Source: Diplolepis rosae (Eukaryota; Arthropoda; Insecta; Hymenoptera; Diplolepididae). From it: a stretch of DNA of 64,000 nt. Under the pieces are notes generated by a model. It was not told where the DNA came from. It ran no database searches and saw nothing but the letters and a program-made list of their open reading frames with translations. Position numbers and translations under genes: made by a program. Every line of letters begins with the position of its first letter. Position 1 is the stretch's first letter. Positions 36,093 to 46,517 of the stretch are shown one piece after another. The stretch lies in the NCBI GenBank assembly GCA_030998225.1, contig JAPYXD010000727.1, positions 6,882,001 to 6,946,000 on the forward strand, in the 5' to 3' direction.

Positions 36093-36732
36093 GTGCCTCT
36101 GGCGCGTAAACTCGTCTTTACGCTACAGTTTATAGTAGCGTAATGTAGTGTATTACGATACAGAGGAACATAATGTAAAAATTGAATTGCGCATGCGCCT
36201 ATTACGATACAGCGGGGCGTAATATTCTTCTTATTCTTCTTCTTCTTCGTACAGCGTTGGCACCATACTGACAAAGCCTTGTACATTTGAACTGCGCATG
36301 CGTCTATTAAAATCCATTACTACTACACAAGATCGATAAAATCAAAATGGCCGGAACTAGTCGCGAAATATCAAGTGCAATGGACGAGAATCATGATGAA
36401 TACTAGATTAGATTCGAGTGTACGCATAAAAACTCGTATACGTACTGAAGTTACATAAAATAGAATACGTGCCCATGCACACAATTCGGGTAATTACGAG
36501 ATTCGCTTAAAATGCTCGCAGCACTGATCGTGCCTCGGCTTCGTCTCGGCTTTGCCTCAGCTACGTCTCGGCTACGTATCGGCTTTGCCTCAGCTACGTC
36601 TCGGCTACGTCTCGACTACGCGTCAGCTACGCCTCGATTACGCCTCATCTACGCCTCGACTACGCCTTGGCTTCGATCTCCTGCGAGCATTGTCGCTCGT
36701 CGCGTAATAACCCTCATTATGCGCCTAGGCAC
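36093..36732. mobile_element. GTGCCT-ended hairpin element (family C), copy 2, with expanded minisatellite
   Basis: Ends GTGCCTCTGGCGCGTAAA and, on the other strand, GTGCCTAGGCGCATAATG. It carries the same landmarks as copy 1 ((CTT)n, AATGGCCGGAA, AATGCTCGCAG/CTGCGAGCATT hairpin) but is about 140 bp longer because the hairpin loop holds 13 repeat units rather than two or three. Confidence 0.85.
36532..36675. repeat. 11-bp minisatellite, 13 units
   Basis: Units follow YCTCGGCTACG with variants such as CCTCAGCTACG and TCTCGACTACG; 144 bp in all. The array sits in the loop of the AATGCTCGCAG / CTGCGAGCATT stem. The open frame across it (RLRLGFASATS-like repeats) is a by-product of the 33-nt super-period. 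Confidence 0.9.
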
Positions 36733-37349
36733 GTAATATGCTATTATTCCTAAGCAACTAACCAGCGCCGCTATCGAAAATTATGATTTCCATCAAAATA
36801 AAACCTGAACTCTATCACACATTAACAACTGCGCAACGTGGTGCGTCAGGCAGTTCGAGAAACTTTAGCGAACAGTCAAAGACTCTTTCGTTAACTCGTA
36901 TCATACTTATTCATTTCTGCGTGAGAAGGTTATTTCATTCCAGAACTTTTAAAATTTGGAGAACATTTTCTGAAAGTTAGATACTTTTTCATAATTTTAT
37001 CAAGAACTATTCAATAAAAATTGGAAAACTGCTATTATTGTACTAGTTCTTGACAATTTCTATAACTTTTTTTGATTTTTCGACAAAGTTTATGATTTTT
37101 TACTTAAAAGTGCTGGAAATTTAAAAAATGTAGTGCCCTATCCAAAAGTAGTTGACTAGTTAAAGAAATTTTGATGAACTTATTTTTTCCGTGCACAATT
37201 AAAAAGAAGAAACTGACCCTATGCCAAAACAAGCAAAAATGAATGCAAATTATATTTCATGTTTACATATAGTTTGAATAGGCCTGGAAAAGAAAAAAAA
37301 ACTCGAGATGCAAATATTTAAGACACTTTATTAATGAAAAGAATGACAA

Positions 37350-38291
37350 CTAGTGGATGTATGCTGGAGCGGCATAGCTCAAGGGAGCAGCAATTTTAGC
37401 ATATGTAGAGGGGGCTGCATAGGATGCAACTATTGGTGCAGAGTATTTGGCAATTGTTGGTGCAGTGTAGAGAGAAGAAGTGTATGCAGTAGGGGCGGCA
37501 GCGTAGGTAATAGGGGCGCCAACGTAGGTTGCAGGGGCAGCATAGGAAATTGGGGTGGCGTATTTGGCAATTGCTGGCGCAGCGTATGCTACTCCAGTTA
37601 CTGCTGGTCCTGGCACATACGTCAAAGGAGCACCTCCATGTCCAAGTTTAGCGCTTGCTACAACCATGAAGATAGCGAGTATGATGAACTGAAAAATGTA
37701 TTCTTTAATTAGTTACAGGTTCAGTGGAGACTTATTGCACTCGGAATAGTATATTTCGTTTCAAGCAGTGCTCCCAGATTGTGGATGGAATTTACCCCCT
37801 CCATTTTGACATTTAATTGCAAAAAAGCAATTTTTCAAGTATAATTTGAGTAAACTTTCAAAAATAATTACAAAACAACTTGAAAAAGTAATATATTATA
37901 TTTTTTATATATAATACTTCCAAAATTTCCCCAAATTATATTTGAAAAATTTTTTTTTGCAAAAAACTGGTAGAGTGGAGGGGGTGAATTCCATCCACGA
38001 TCTGGGAGCACTGGTTTCAAGTGCGAAAAGGCGTATTTTAACGCAAGAGGGAGTACTTTTATTATTGTTATTTGAAATAGAATAAATACTTCATTTATAT
38101 ACCCAATAGTTTTCTCAGTCAATCAAATAAATTGAAAAAGATTCGAGGCTACAGAAACAGGATTCAATACATTTGAGGAAAATGATGGGAAAAATATTGT
38201 AATTTGGTTTGCTATAGTTGAATAGGAATGGAGTATTTTGCAAGTAATTTTTTGAATTATTACACTTGGTCTTACATACCTTGAAAGTCAT
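37350..38291 (-). CDS. Ala/Tyr-rich cuticular protein lacking an RR domain (gene 3), 116 aa
   Basis: Exon 1 is 38280-38291 (Met-Thr-Phe-Lys, donor GTATGT) and exon 2 is 37350-37688 (acceptor TTTTTCAG); phase-0 intron of 591 bp carrying a hAT-like MITE. Signal peptide at residues 1-17. The mature protein is made of AAP, YAAPA and SYAAP motifs with many tyrosines and no Rebers-Riddiford chitin-binding domain, resembling low-complexity insect cuticular proteins. Exon structure and the C-terminus ([17 protein letters not shown]) match gene 4 ([18 protein letters not shown]), so it is best read as a relative that lost, or never had, the RR domain. Polyadenylation signal AATAAA lies at 37327-37332 on the minus strand. 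Probably a structural exoskeleton protein; exact function unknown. Confidence 0.85.
37766..38013. mobile_element. hAT-like MITE in intron 1 of gene 3, perfect 8-bp duplication
   Basis: The ends CAGTGCTCCCAGATTGTGGA and, on the other strand, CAGTGCTCCCAGATCGTGGA are about 37-bp inverted repeats. The 8-bp duplication GTTTCAAG flanks the element at 37758-37765 and 38014-38021. An 8-bp duplication and CAGTG ends are diagnostic of the hAT superfamily (family knowledge). Length 248 bp, no transposase. Confidence 0.92.
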
Positions 38292-38351
38292 TTTGTGTTG
38301 ATTGGTACAGTTGCTGTTTGCAAGTGATATCGTCCTGTGATAGAATTTCGG

Positions 38352-38359
38352 CTTTTATA
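38352..38359 (-). promoter_or_regulatory. TATA box of cuticle gene 3
   Basis: TATAAAAG on the minus strand, about 33 bp upstream of an initiator-like TCACTTG near 38326. The whole segment from this TATA box to the ATG aligns with that of gene 4. Confidence 0.7.
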
Positions 38360-38649
38360 AGACAAAGTCAGGAAATTGAGTAGACAGATAACCTTATAAG
38401 CCTTAGATAGGATCTTTGAACAGGACATACCAAAGAAAAAAATTGTGCAAAAAATCTATATTATTGCTTGAGGCAATATTAAGGACTCTAATATATACAT
38501 ATGTCGACCTTGATTAAAATAAATAACGGATATTTAATTGTATCTATGAATATAGCCTTGCATCTTATTAGCTATCAGGATTCAATAAAGGTATTAATAA
38601 TTCTGCATAAAATTACCAAACAAAAATTGTTTGAAATTTTGTTTACTCT

Positions 38650-38920
38650 CTAAAGTTACTGCATGGAGAAGAAAATTCTTTTAGATTTTTGGAGTCTATA
38701 GTTAAAACAATGACAGCATAAAATTCCTTTAAATTTGACAGATATTTTAGTACAATTCACTGCCTTTTTGTGAACATAATATATTTGTTGATACATATTA
38801 CAGAAAAGCCCGTTGAATTAACGTTTAAATGAAAATTACTTATTCTATAAATTCAAGAGCCATTTCTGTAATATTTTCTGTAACAATATTTATTCTGTAA
38901 TATCTTCAATCAACTCAAAT
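38650..38920. repeat. MITE family D fragment
   Basis: Shares the TTTGACAGATATTTTAGTAC, AATTCACTGC and AATTTAACAGAT-type core with the family-D copies at 985-1345 and 1331-2545. Both ends degraded. Confidence 0.5.
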
Positions 38921-39536
38921 AACTTTCAAAATGAAAATGTTTGCTCTCTGAATCTCAATCGGTGAAAAGTCGGCCACTAATTCAAACTGATAAAAATCCT
39001 TTCAATTATTTCATCATTTTCTGGAAATCCAATTATAATAGTTATAAACTTTTTCACTAGTATTTGGTAACAAATTACTTATAATTAATATATTGCTCCA
39101 TCGTCTCAGGTTATTGAGATATCCTAACCTAAAAGTTCAAAAACACGGTTTTTTGCTTTATTCGGGGTTAAATTACATCGTGAATTAATCTTTTTTCTAA
39201 AAAATTGTTATGGCATCTGAAAGTACCACTTTTGCTAAATCCAGATCCAACCTCAGAATTGCTCCATCATTTCAGGTTCTTAAATTTCCTAACCTAAAAA
39301 TGCAAAATACACCAATTTTTCGCTACATTAGGAGCATTAGGAGTATATTTCCAGCGAAAAATCACAGCTGTTACATACTTTTTACATACACTGAAAAAAA
39401 TGGTTAGTAAAACCAACTACTTCGGTTTGTAAAATATGCCTCAGCTATTTTATTAGTTAGCACAACAATTTTTTTTGTTGGTGTTACTACCCAAGTTCTT
39501 GTGATAACAATTGAGATACTAAAACCAACAAAAAAA

Positions 39537-39690
39537 ATCTGCCCGTTTCGCGGGCACATTCTCATCGCGCGCTTCGCGCGCAGCTCGCAAGTTTGAGCGC
39601 GCCTAGGGCGCGCGATTCGATCGTCGCGCTTCGTGCTCCGTTCTTTCTGGACCTCGCGCTTCGCGCTCGGTCTTGTACTCTTCGCATACA
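39537..39690. repeat. CpG-rich block with GCGCGAAGCGCG motifs
   Basis: About 150 bp of strongly GC- and CpG-rich sequence with repeated motifs such as CGCGCTTCGCGCGC, GCGCGCCCTAGG-type palindromes and TTCGCGCTCG, set in very AT-rich DNA. The same block occurs inverted at about 3085-3215. Confidence 0.8.
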
Positions 39691-40019
39691 TTTAAGTTTA
39701 TTTCTTATATTTTGATACTGAAGCTCAAACCAATTTTATAATAATATTACAGATGATGTGAATTACACATTTTCTCAAAGTCACTCAATTTCTTTTTGAA
39801 TTTAAGTGAAACAGGAAATTCAATTTACTTAAGGCTCTATCGGCCTTAAGGAACACATTCTCATCATGACACTCGCACTTCGCGCTCGATTTTCTGTATA
39901 CATTTCAGTATATTTTTAATAAATTACATGATTAAAAGAATTTACTTTCTTCCAAATATCTAAAAAAGGAAAAACAATCGTAGACTTTATTTAAGGAAAC
40001 GATTTTGCAGAACAACGCT

Positions 40020-40560
40020 TATTTCGTATCTCACATATTTTGGTGAAAAAAATCGAATTTTTTAATATTAAAAATCAAAACATAAAATATACATCCTGTC
40101 CCGAAATTTCTTTATGAGAATTTGTAGACCTCATTTAGGCAAACAATTTTCCATTTAAACGTTTTTTTTGTATCTCACATATTTTGTCTAAAAAATGGAA
40201 TTTTTAAATTTTTATCGTATTTTTTGGAATTGAAACGAAAAATATATCTTTTATCAGAAACTGTGTCAGACAAAATTTGTAGATCTTTTTGAAACGAACA
40301 ACTTTATATTCTTACGTTTTTTTGGTATTTCCAATATTATTGTTAAAAAATTGAATTTTGGATTTTCAATAGTTTTTTTTTTAATTAAAAAGAAAAATAT
40401 GCATCTTATGAAAAAATGTTATAATTCAAATTTGTGGGTCTTCATGTATTCAATAATATTGTATCATAACGTTTTTTCGTATCTCGTATAATTTAACTGG
40501 AAAATGGAATTTTGATATTGACTTTTTTCGAATTTGAATATGCTGTAACATTTCTAATTT
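40020..40560. repeat. Diverged 150-bp tandem units
   Basis: The landmark GTATCTCACATATTTTG or variants occurs at 40026, 40170, 40324 and 40479, giving spacings of 144, 154 and 155 bp. Each unit also carries a TTTGTAGATCTTT-like segment and an AAAATATGCATCTTATG-like segment. Confidence 0.75.
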
Positions 40561-40794
40561 TGATTTAATCAAAAAATGTTATTAGGATAATTTGTAGAGA
40601 TTTATGAGCACTATCAAAAACCAGGATTGGAATTTTTGATTTTTTCAAAAACACAAAAGTAGTGCTCAATCCCTCAATTTTGATTGGATGTGGCTGGTTA
40701 ACGAACTTGTCCTTACTTTTTCGGCTCCGATAAAGTGTGCCAAAGCTCAATTCAATCTGATAATTCTATCGAGAGTTATGCCGCACACGACCTA

Positions 40795-40813
40795 ACAGAC
40801 AGACAGACAGACA
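40795..40813. repeat. (CAGA)n microsatellite
   Basis: About five units of CAGA within the 1.6-kb element, next to CCGCACACGACC. Confidence 0.85.
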
Positions 40814-41015
40814 CTTTCGTAAAAACTCTTTTTTCTGACTCAGGGGGTCTCAAAACGTAAAGATTTGATGAAAATTTCGAAAGTCATTTTTCACATAAAA
40901 CCAATACCTTCTCATCCATGATGAGAATGTAAAAATTGCTGTGCTAACTAATAAAATAGCTGAGGCATATTTTACAAACCGAAGTAGTTGGTTTTACTAA
41001 CCATTTTTTTCAGTG

Positions 41016-42375
41016 TAATAGTTATCCCAAAATCTCATACCATGTCTATGATAGATATCACTCTAAAAAAAAGTCTATTGATTGTGAAATTACGTTCCTT
41101 TCAGAATGCATCCATTGAAATTAAGCAGATTTATTTTGTCTATCAACAGAATCGTTTCACTATTAAAAAACTCATCTGTAAAATGCATAACAAAAATAGT
41201 TTTACCGATAAACGATTTCTTTTGGCTCTGATAAGAAATCATTTAATTATTAAATGATTTGTAGGCTAACAGACGAAGTGCGCCTGCGCATGAGTGAGTG
41301 TACATCGTCTAGTGCTTAACAGTGCAATATGCGCGAGCAATTTTTGTGTTGCGCGATATATTCTTTTATCATTGCGATTAATTAAGGTGGATGCTTCAAG
41401 AAAATGGATCTCTTCAAAATATTAGGAATCCCAGAGTGCAACATAAAAATTTTGGAATGTATGTATACGAAAATAAACAATTTTTATCCTCATAACCTCA
41501 TTTTTCATTGCTTCTGACAATCGAAGCATTATAATTTTATTGAGTTTTAATGCTTTTAACCATCGAAGGGTTATCAGTCGTCTTTTTTAAAAATGATTTT
41601 GTAAAAGCGTGCTTGAATTTTATTTATCTTTATTCGGTTATATGATACAATTTTTTTTCTTTTATGCTCGAAATTATATTTCCTTTGTACGACAAAGGAT
41701 TTCATCTCCAGACCAAAGGAAATACTTTGACAGTTAAATAAATCATTTGACAGTCAATAGTGTGTTTTTAGAGTATACATAACAAGAATCATTACCCACT
41801 TGTTCTGTATTGGTTAACTGAAACAATTTAACAGAACTGCTATATAACAATTGTGTAACATCTGTGATATTTCGGTGGCTTAGTGGCCGACTTTTCATCA
41901 AATCAGTTTACTTTTATTTAATTTAGATTTAGAGTATGATAATGTGTATTTTGATTACTCATTCTAATTAATGATAAGCCTATTTATTTATCCTGGAGAG
42001 AAATTGAATTTTTCGTATGTGCTTAACTTCTATTCTTGAAGTATGAATACTATTGCCACTGTCTGACATTGAAAAGGTGTGAGTGACTAGGCAGTTCTAT
42101 AACTAAAGTCACACGTTTTCATGAATAAAGCTATGGCGTTTCTATAACCACATAGAACGTAAGAGAGTTATATTGTATCAATTCACATATGATTAAGTAA
42201 CTGGTGGCAAGGTCGCGGCCTAGTCCTAGTAGTAAGTCCACTTGTATCGGTCTCTCGACATCGCCGCTGGGTGTGATCCAGTTTCTTGCCCAATTCCCCC
42301 ATTACAAAGCCCTGGCCACGAAAATCGACTGTAGGCTGTCAATTGCATCACATATATAAAATTCTGATTGCCTCC
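41016..42375. other. Intergenic upstream of cuticle gene 4
   Basis: No gene seen. 41893-41940 is a degraded family-A MITE end (ATTTAGATTTAGAG). 42200-42350 is GC-richer and probably holds the promoter-proximal elements of gene 4. Confidence 0.5.
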
Positions 42376-42383
42376 TATATAAG
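42376..42383 (+). promoter_or_regulatory. TATA box of cuticle gene 4
   Basis: TATATAAG, about 32 bp before an initiator-like TCATTTG near 42408. A second AT-rich TATATAAA at 42353-42360 is less well placed. Confidence 0.7.
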
Positions 42384-42441
42384 TCCAAATTTTACTACCG
42401 AACGATATCATTTGCAACTAGCAACTTCACCAATCAACACA

Positions 42442-43971
42442 ATGGCTTTCAAAGTACGGTGTTCTTCAATTTATAAAATTATGTGATAAGAAATTTTAAA
42501 AGTGCCTTTAGTGAATGTACAACTGTGCTATTTTTAATTTATATTTTTAATTTTATTTCTCAAAAGTTATTATTGATTTTATTACCTTATTGATAGTAAA
42601 ACCCGAAAATCTTTTCATTTATAGTATATCTTCGGAAACTTTATTTTTGCTTACAATTCAATTTTGAGGAAAACTGAGAACAATTTTTTTAAAGTATTTA
42701 CACGTTTTTGTAAAAAATCATCAAACATGGGAAAAAGTATTCCATTCAGAATTCATAATCATTTAAGCACTTTTGGACGAGTTTTTAATAATTGTACATT
42801 TTTTTTTTAAGTTGAGTATCCTTTGGAGAATCTTTTTCCAAATATGAGATTTTTAAAACCTTGTGCAAAAGTGCTGAATTTTTAATAGGGTTTTAACGGA
42901 TATTTTTTTCTGTGTAAGTTGTAAATTTTAACGAAATTTCTAGAAATGAATATAATTATCGCAATACCACCCTTTAAGGTAGTTGTGCCAGAAATCAAGT
43001 CTCTAAAAAAAAGTTTTTCTATGATTTTAAGACTTTGAGTTATATTATCAGTTGCTTTTTATCGATGAAAAAACATTATCTTTTGAGAAAATTATTTAAA
43101 ACTTACGAAAAATATTTGTTTAATTGAATTTTTACTTACTATCGGTTCTTACAAATTTTCAAAAAATGATTTGATTTTTATATATCCTGGCTTAATTTTT
43201 CAGGAAAAATATTCTCTAAGATTCAACTGTTTCTAATTTTGAAAATAAAAAAAATCATTCTTTTAACGATTTTAACCACTGAAAATTGTATCGTAATTTG
43301 TAACCACGGTATTATCTTTCGTAAGATTTGAATTTTTTTATAAAAAATAATGTTTTTTCTTTCACAAGACACGACTGATAATATCATTTAAAGTTTTAAA
43401 ATCATAAAAAAACTTTTTCTTAGGGATCCGATATTTGGCTGAACTACCTGAATTAATTAATTGTAAGAATACTTATCCAGCAATGAATCACTATAATTAT
43501 AATATGTTATTATAATATTTATTTTTGTTGCAGTTTGTAGTTCTCGCCGCTTTTGTGGCAGTAGCAAACGCTGGAATTCTCAGCGCACCATTGGGATACG
43601 CGGCCGAATACGACCCCAACCCACAGTACAGCTACTCCTACGATGTCCAGGATGGTTTGACCGGAGACTCCAAAAACCAATACGAAACCCGCAATGGAGA
43701 CGTTGTCCAGGGTAGCTACTCTCTCCTCGAGGCTGACGGAACCCGCAGAACTGTCGAGTATACTGCTGACCCAGTAAACGGATTCAACGCTGTTGTACAC
43801 AAAGAACCCGCTCAAGTTGCAGTCAAGACTGTTGCTGCTGCTCCTGCTGTCTATGCTGCACCAGCTGTTGCTAAATACGCCGCACCACTCGCGTACGCCT
43901 CGTACTCTGCCCCAGCTTACGCCAAGATTGCTGCTCCCCTCAGTTATGCTGCTCCTGCCTATTACCACTAG
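42442..43971 (+). CDS. Cuticular protein, CPR family RR-2 (gene 4), 149 aa
   Basis: Exon 1 is 42442-42453 (Met-Ala-Phe-Lys, donor GTACGG) and exon 2 is 43534-43971 (acceptor TTTTGTTGCAG), phase-0 intron of 1080 bp. Signal peptide at residues 1-17. The RR-2 Rebers-Riddiford chitin-binding domain spans about 29-95 ([47 protein letters not shown]). A short Ala/Tyr-rich tail ends in YAAPAYYH. The shortest RR-2 protein here: it lacks the [10 protein letters not shown] stretch found before the RR domain in gene 2. Exon 2 and the intron end match gene 2, while the promoter and 5'UTR match gene 3. A polyadenylation signal follows at 43994. A secreted structural protein of the cuticle. Confidence 0.94.
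42977..43449. mobile_element. Complete family-F-like element in intron 1 of gene 4
   Basis: Left end AGGTAGTTGTGCCAGAAATC and right end (other strand) AGGTAGTTCAGCCAAATATC; the arms pair for about 75 bp through AAAAGTTTTTCTATGATTTT. Length 473 bp, non-coding. Its right half is also found in intron 1 of gene 2. Confidence 0.8.
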
Positions 43972-43993
43972 ACATTGATGTATATTTTTTATT

Positions 43994-43999
43994 AATAAA
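43994..43999 (+). terminator. Polyadenylation signal of cuticle gene 4
   Basis: AATAAA 23 bp after the stop codon. Confidence 0.7.
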
Positions 44000-44114
44000 T
44001 TATCTGAAAGTATTTGAGTAGTTATTTGTATCTCTTTCCTATTTGGAAGGAATAATTTCACTGAAAATAATTTTTAGTTTTATTAACTGAAGTCGATTGA
44101 TTTTACGTTTTTTT

Positions 44115-44490
44115 GAAAAGAGAAAAAAACTTGTTTTTTCATCGTTTTTTACACCAAAAAAAAAAGTTAAAATCAAAATTTAAAAAAGTTCTTGATATAC
44201 GCTATAGCTATAGTTGTAAAGAATATATGGTAGAAATTTCATAAGGATCGGTTCATTAGTTTCGGAGAATTTATCAACAAGGCGTCGAAAAACGTTGTTT
44301 TGAGAAAAACCCGTTTAAACTTTTTTTTAATGAAAAATCGTGAAAGAAACTTACCTGCGCTTAATCATCAGCGATGTATGCACCACATAGTATGCCTTCT
44401 GTTGCTTCATAATACTCATTTTCATCCAAAATAGCCTGTCTCCGTTGAGTTCTGGCCTCTTCAGAATTGGTAATGTGGGTAGACCCCTTA
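44115..44490 (+). repeat. Dispersed repeat family J, copy 2
   Basis: Direct repeat of 31089-31460. Ends at GGGTAGACCCCTTAA, similar to the TTAA-type element ends elsewhere in the window. Confidence 0.75.
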
Positions 44491-45190
44491 AGAACTTTTC
44501 CTGCTATTATTTTCTATAAGAGCTAACGATCTTTTGGAAATATATAATTTCATATCTTCATCAATATGCAAATCCACTTTTCATTTACATCTTGTTCCGT
44601 TAAAACATTTTACATTTTTTTTATAAATAAATAAGATTAAATTATTCACTCTGTTGTATAATAAATATTCCCTATTTTTCATACATAAAATTTCAAGTAA
44701 ATGTTGTTAAAATGAAGAATAACAAATTAATAAATATAAAATAAGAATCTTCTCATATTTTCCCGATAAATTCTTGACCAATCGGTACTAAACCGGAATT
44801 ATCTTTGTTACCTTCTCCAATTCTATATTACCGAGAATTTTCGAACTCTACAGGGTGAGGCACATAAAGTGTTACAGTGCGATAGCATTCTAACTATTGA
44901 TCATATCCAAAAATGTTTCAGACAAAAGTTTCAGTGTTCGAGAAGGCCGTCATACTCGGCCACCCTATTTTTTTATCGGTGGAGGCGCTGAAGCTACGTC
45001 AAGGTCAACTCCATTTTTTTAAATGGAACCATGTATTTTTTTCGATGAAATTATTACCGATTTTAAGACGAATTCGGCGACCTACAACACAAGGTCATTC
45101 TAGTCACGCAAAATATGAAAATAGTCGAAAAATCGAAACATATCGGAATAATGACTTTCAAAGGATCCACTAACCTTGGTTTGGGTCTAC
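44491..45190. other. Intergenic and flank of the Tc1-like relic
   Basis: 44870-45180 is GC-richer and probably the untranslated end of the transposon whose transposase relic follows; no matching inverted terminus could be identified with confidence. Confidence 0.4.
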
Positions 45191-46253
45191 CTACAGAAAA
45201 TGCTCGAAGTGATGACCCCCGACTTGTAAGCACTTGTTAATTCGCTGATGAAAAGACCGCCTAACTTCAGCCAACATTTGTGGTGTAATTTCGGTACATG
45301 CTCGGCGTATTTTTTTTTTAATGTCGTCAGGCATGGTAGATGATACCGCCATTACGCGTTCTTTGACAAAACCCCATAAAAAGTAATCTAGTGATGTTAG
45401 ATTTGGCGAACGAGGTGGCCAAGCTACAGGGCCGCCTCGTCCTTTCCACTTTTCGTCAAAAATCTCATTCATCACTTGTCTTGAACACAGAGCATAATGG
45501 GGTGGTGCATCGTCGTGTTGCATCTTGCATCCACATGCTCATGCGACCATGCAAGGGCACGTCTTCCATTAATTGAGGCAGTACGTTTTGCAGAAAGTTT
45601 GCGTAAACTTGTCCAGTCAAGCGACCTTTAAAAAAATATGGACCAATGACGTGATCGCCGACAATGCCGCACCATCAATTAACGAACCACGGATGTTGGA
45701 AATGGTACAGTTCTCATCAATCGAGGATTCTCATTTGCCCAATAATGCATATTATGCTTATTCACATTTCCCGTATTTGCGAAGTTAGCTTCATCAGAAA
45801 AAAGCACATGACTCAAAAATGACACATCTGTGTGCATTTATCTACGAATCCAATTACAAAAGTCGATGCGTTTCAGGAAATAATTGCCATACAAATCCTG
45901 ATGTAATGACATAAGATACGGATGGAACTTGTATTGATGTAAGATTCTTAATACAGATCGCTGACTAATTTCACTCTTTTTTCCATTTGCCTGCTGCTCG
46001 CATGTGAATTTAGTGCAGCAAAAGCTAAGATAGGAGCCGCATTGTTTTCATTAACAATTGGTCGACGTTTGACTCGTGTTTGTTTCACTGTAACGAAGCG
46101 ACAGAAACGGTCAGCTAATCGCTTAAAAGCCATGTGCGATTTCTGTTGCCTATCCGGATAACGAGCCGCATACAAATCTTGGGCGTTGCTGTAATGTTTA
46201 CGGCATTCCCCCAGCGCCATCAAAATATCAAAATATTCTTGAAAATTGTTCAT
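45191..46253 (-). pseudogene. Tc1/mariner-superfamily transposase relic
   Basis: Read on the minus strand: an N-terminal DNA-binding region from 46253 (MNNFQEYFDILMALGECRKH, with AARYPDRQQ), then LFSDEANFAN near 45800 holding the first catalytic Asp, MQHDDAPPHYAL with the second, and PPRSPNLTSLDYFLWG in the third catalytic region. The order and motifs are those of the DDE/D transposases of this superfamily. Inactivated by several in-frame stops and by a 7-bp tandem duplication at 45518-45531 that shifts the frame just before MQHDDAPPH. No intact copy in the window. Confidence 0.88.
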
Positions 46254-46379
46254 TTTCGCGTTCCGATGTACTCACATTAGAAAGTAATGCGTGACTAACT
46301 GATATTTCAACAGAAAATGCTTACTTTCTGCCAATGTCAACAATACCCTATCAGTGTGTATTATCATGGGTATCGTAAG

Positions 46380-46413
46380 AAATGAAAAGAAATGAAAAGA
46401 AATGAAAAAAATG
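46380..46413. repeat. GAAATGAAAA short tandem repeat
   Basis: Three 10-bp units of GAAATGAAAA-type sequence. Confidence 0.8.
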
Positions 46414-46517
46414 AGAAACATACACTCAAATTTTCTGTAAATTAACATGATTTATAAGCGTCAATTCGTTTTAATTCTTTTTTTATGCTTGGTAATAATT
46501 ATTGATGACTTGTAATC

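Larger units (their letters stand above)
39389..41015. mobile_element. 1.6-kb TA-flanked element with 85-bp inverted ends
   Basis: The left end CACTGAAAAAAATGGTTAGT and the right end on the other strand are identical over about 85 bp but for one base, and TA flanks both sides, as in Tc1/mariner-type insertions. The interior has no transposase. It consists of a CpG-rich block near the left end, an AT-rich middle built of about four to five diverged 150-bp tandem units, and a (CAGA)n run near the right end. The nearly identical ends suggest this copy is young. Partial relatives lie at 2535-3230, 25300-26690 and in an SMC6 intron. Confidence 0.85.

Noticed and set aside
36512..36736. 74-codon frame with RLRLGFASATS repeats
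   Set aside because: Produced by the 11-bp minisatellite, whose 33-nt super-period stays open.
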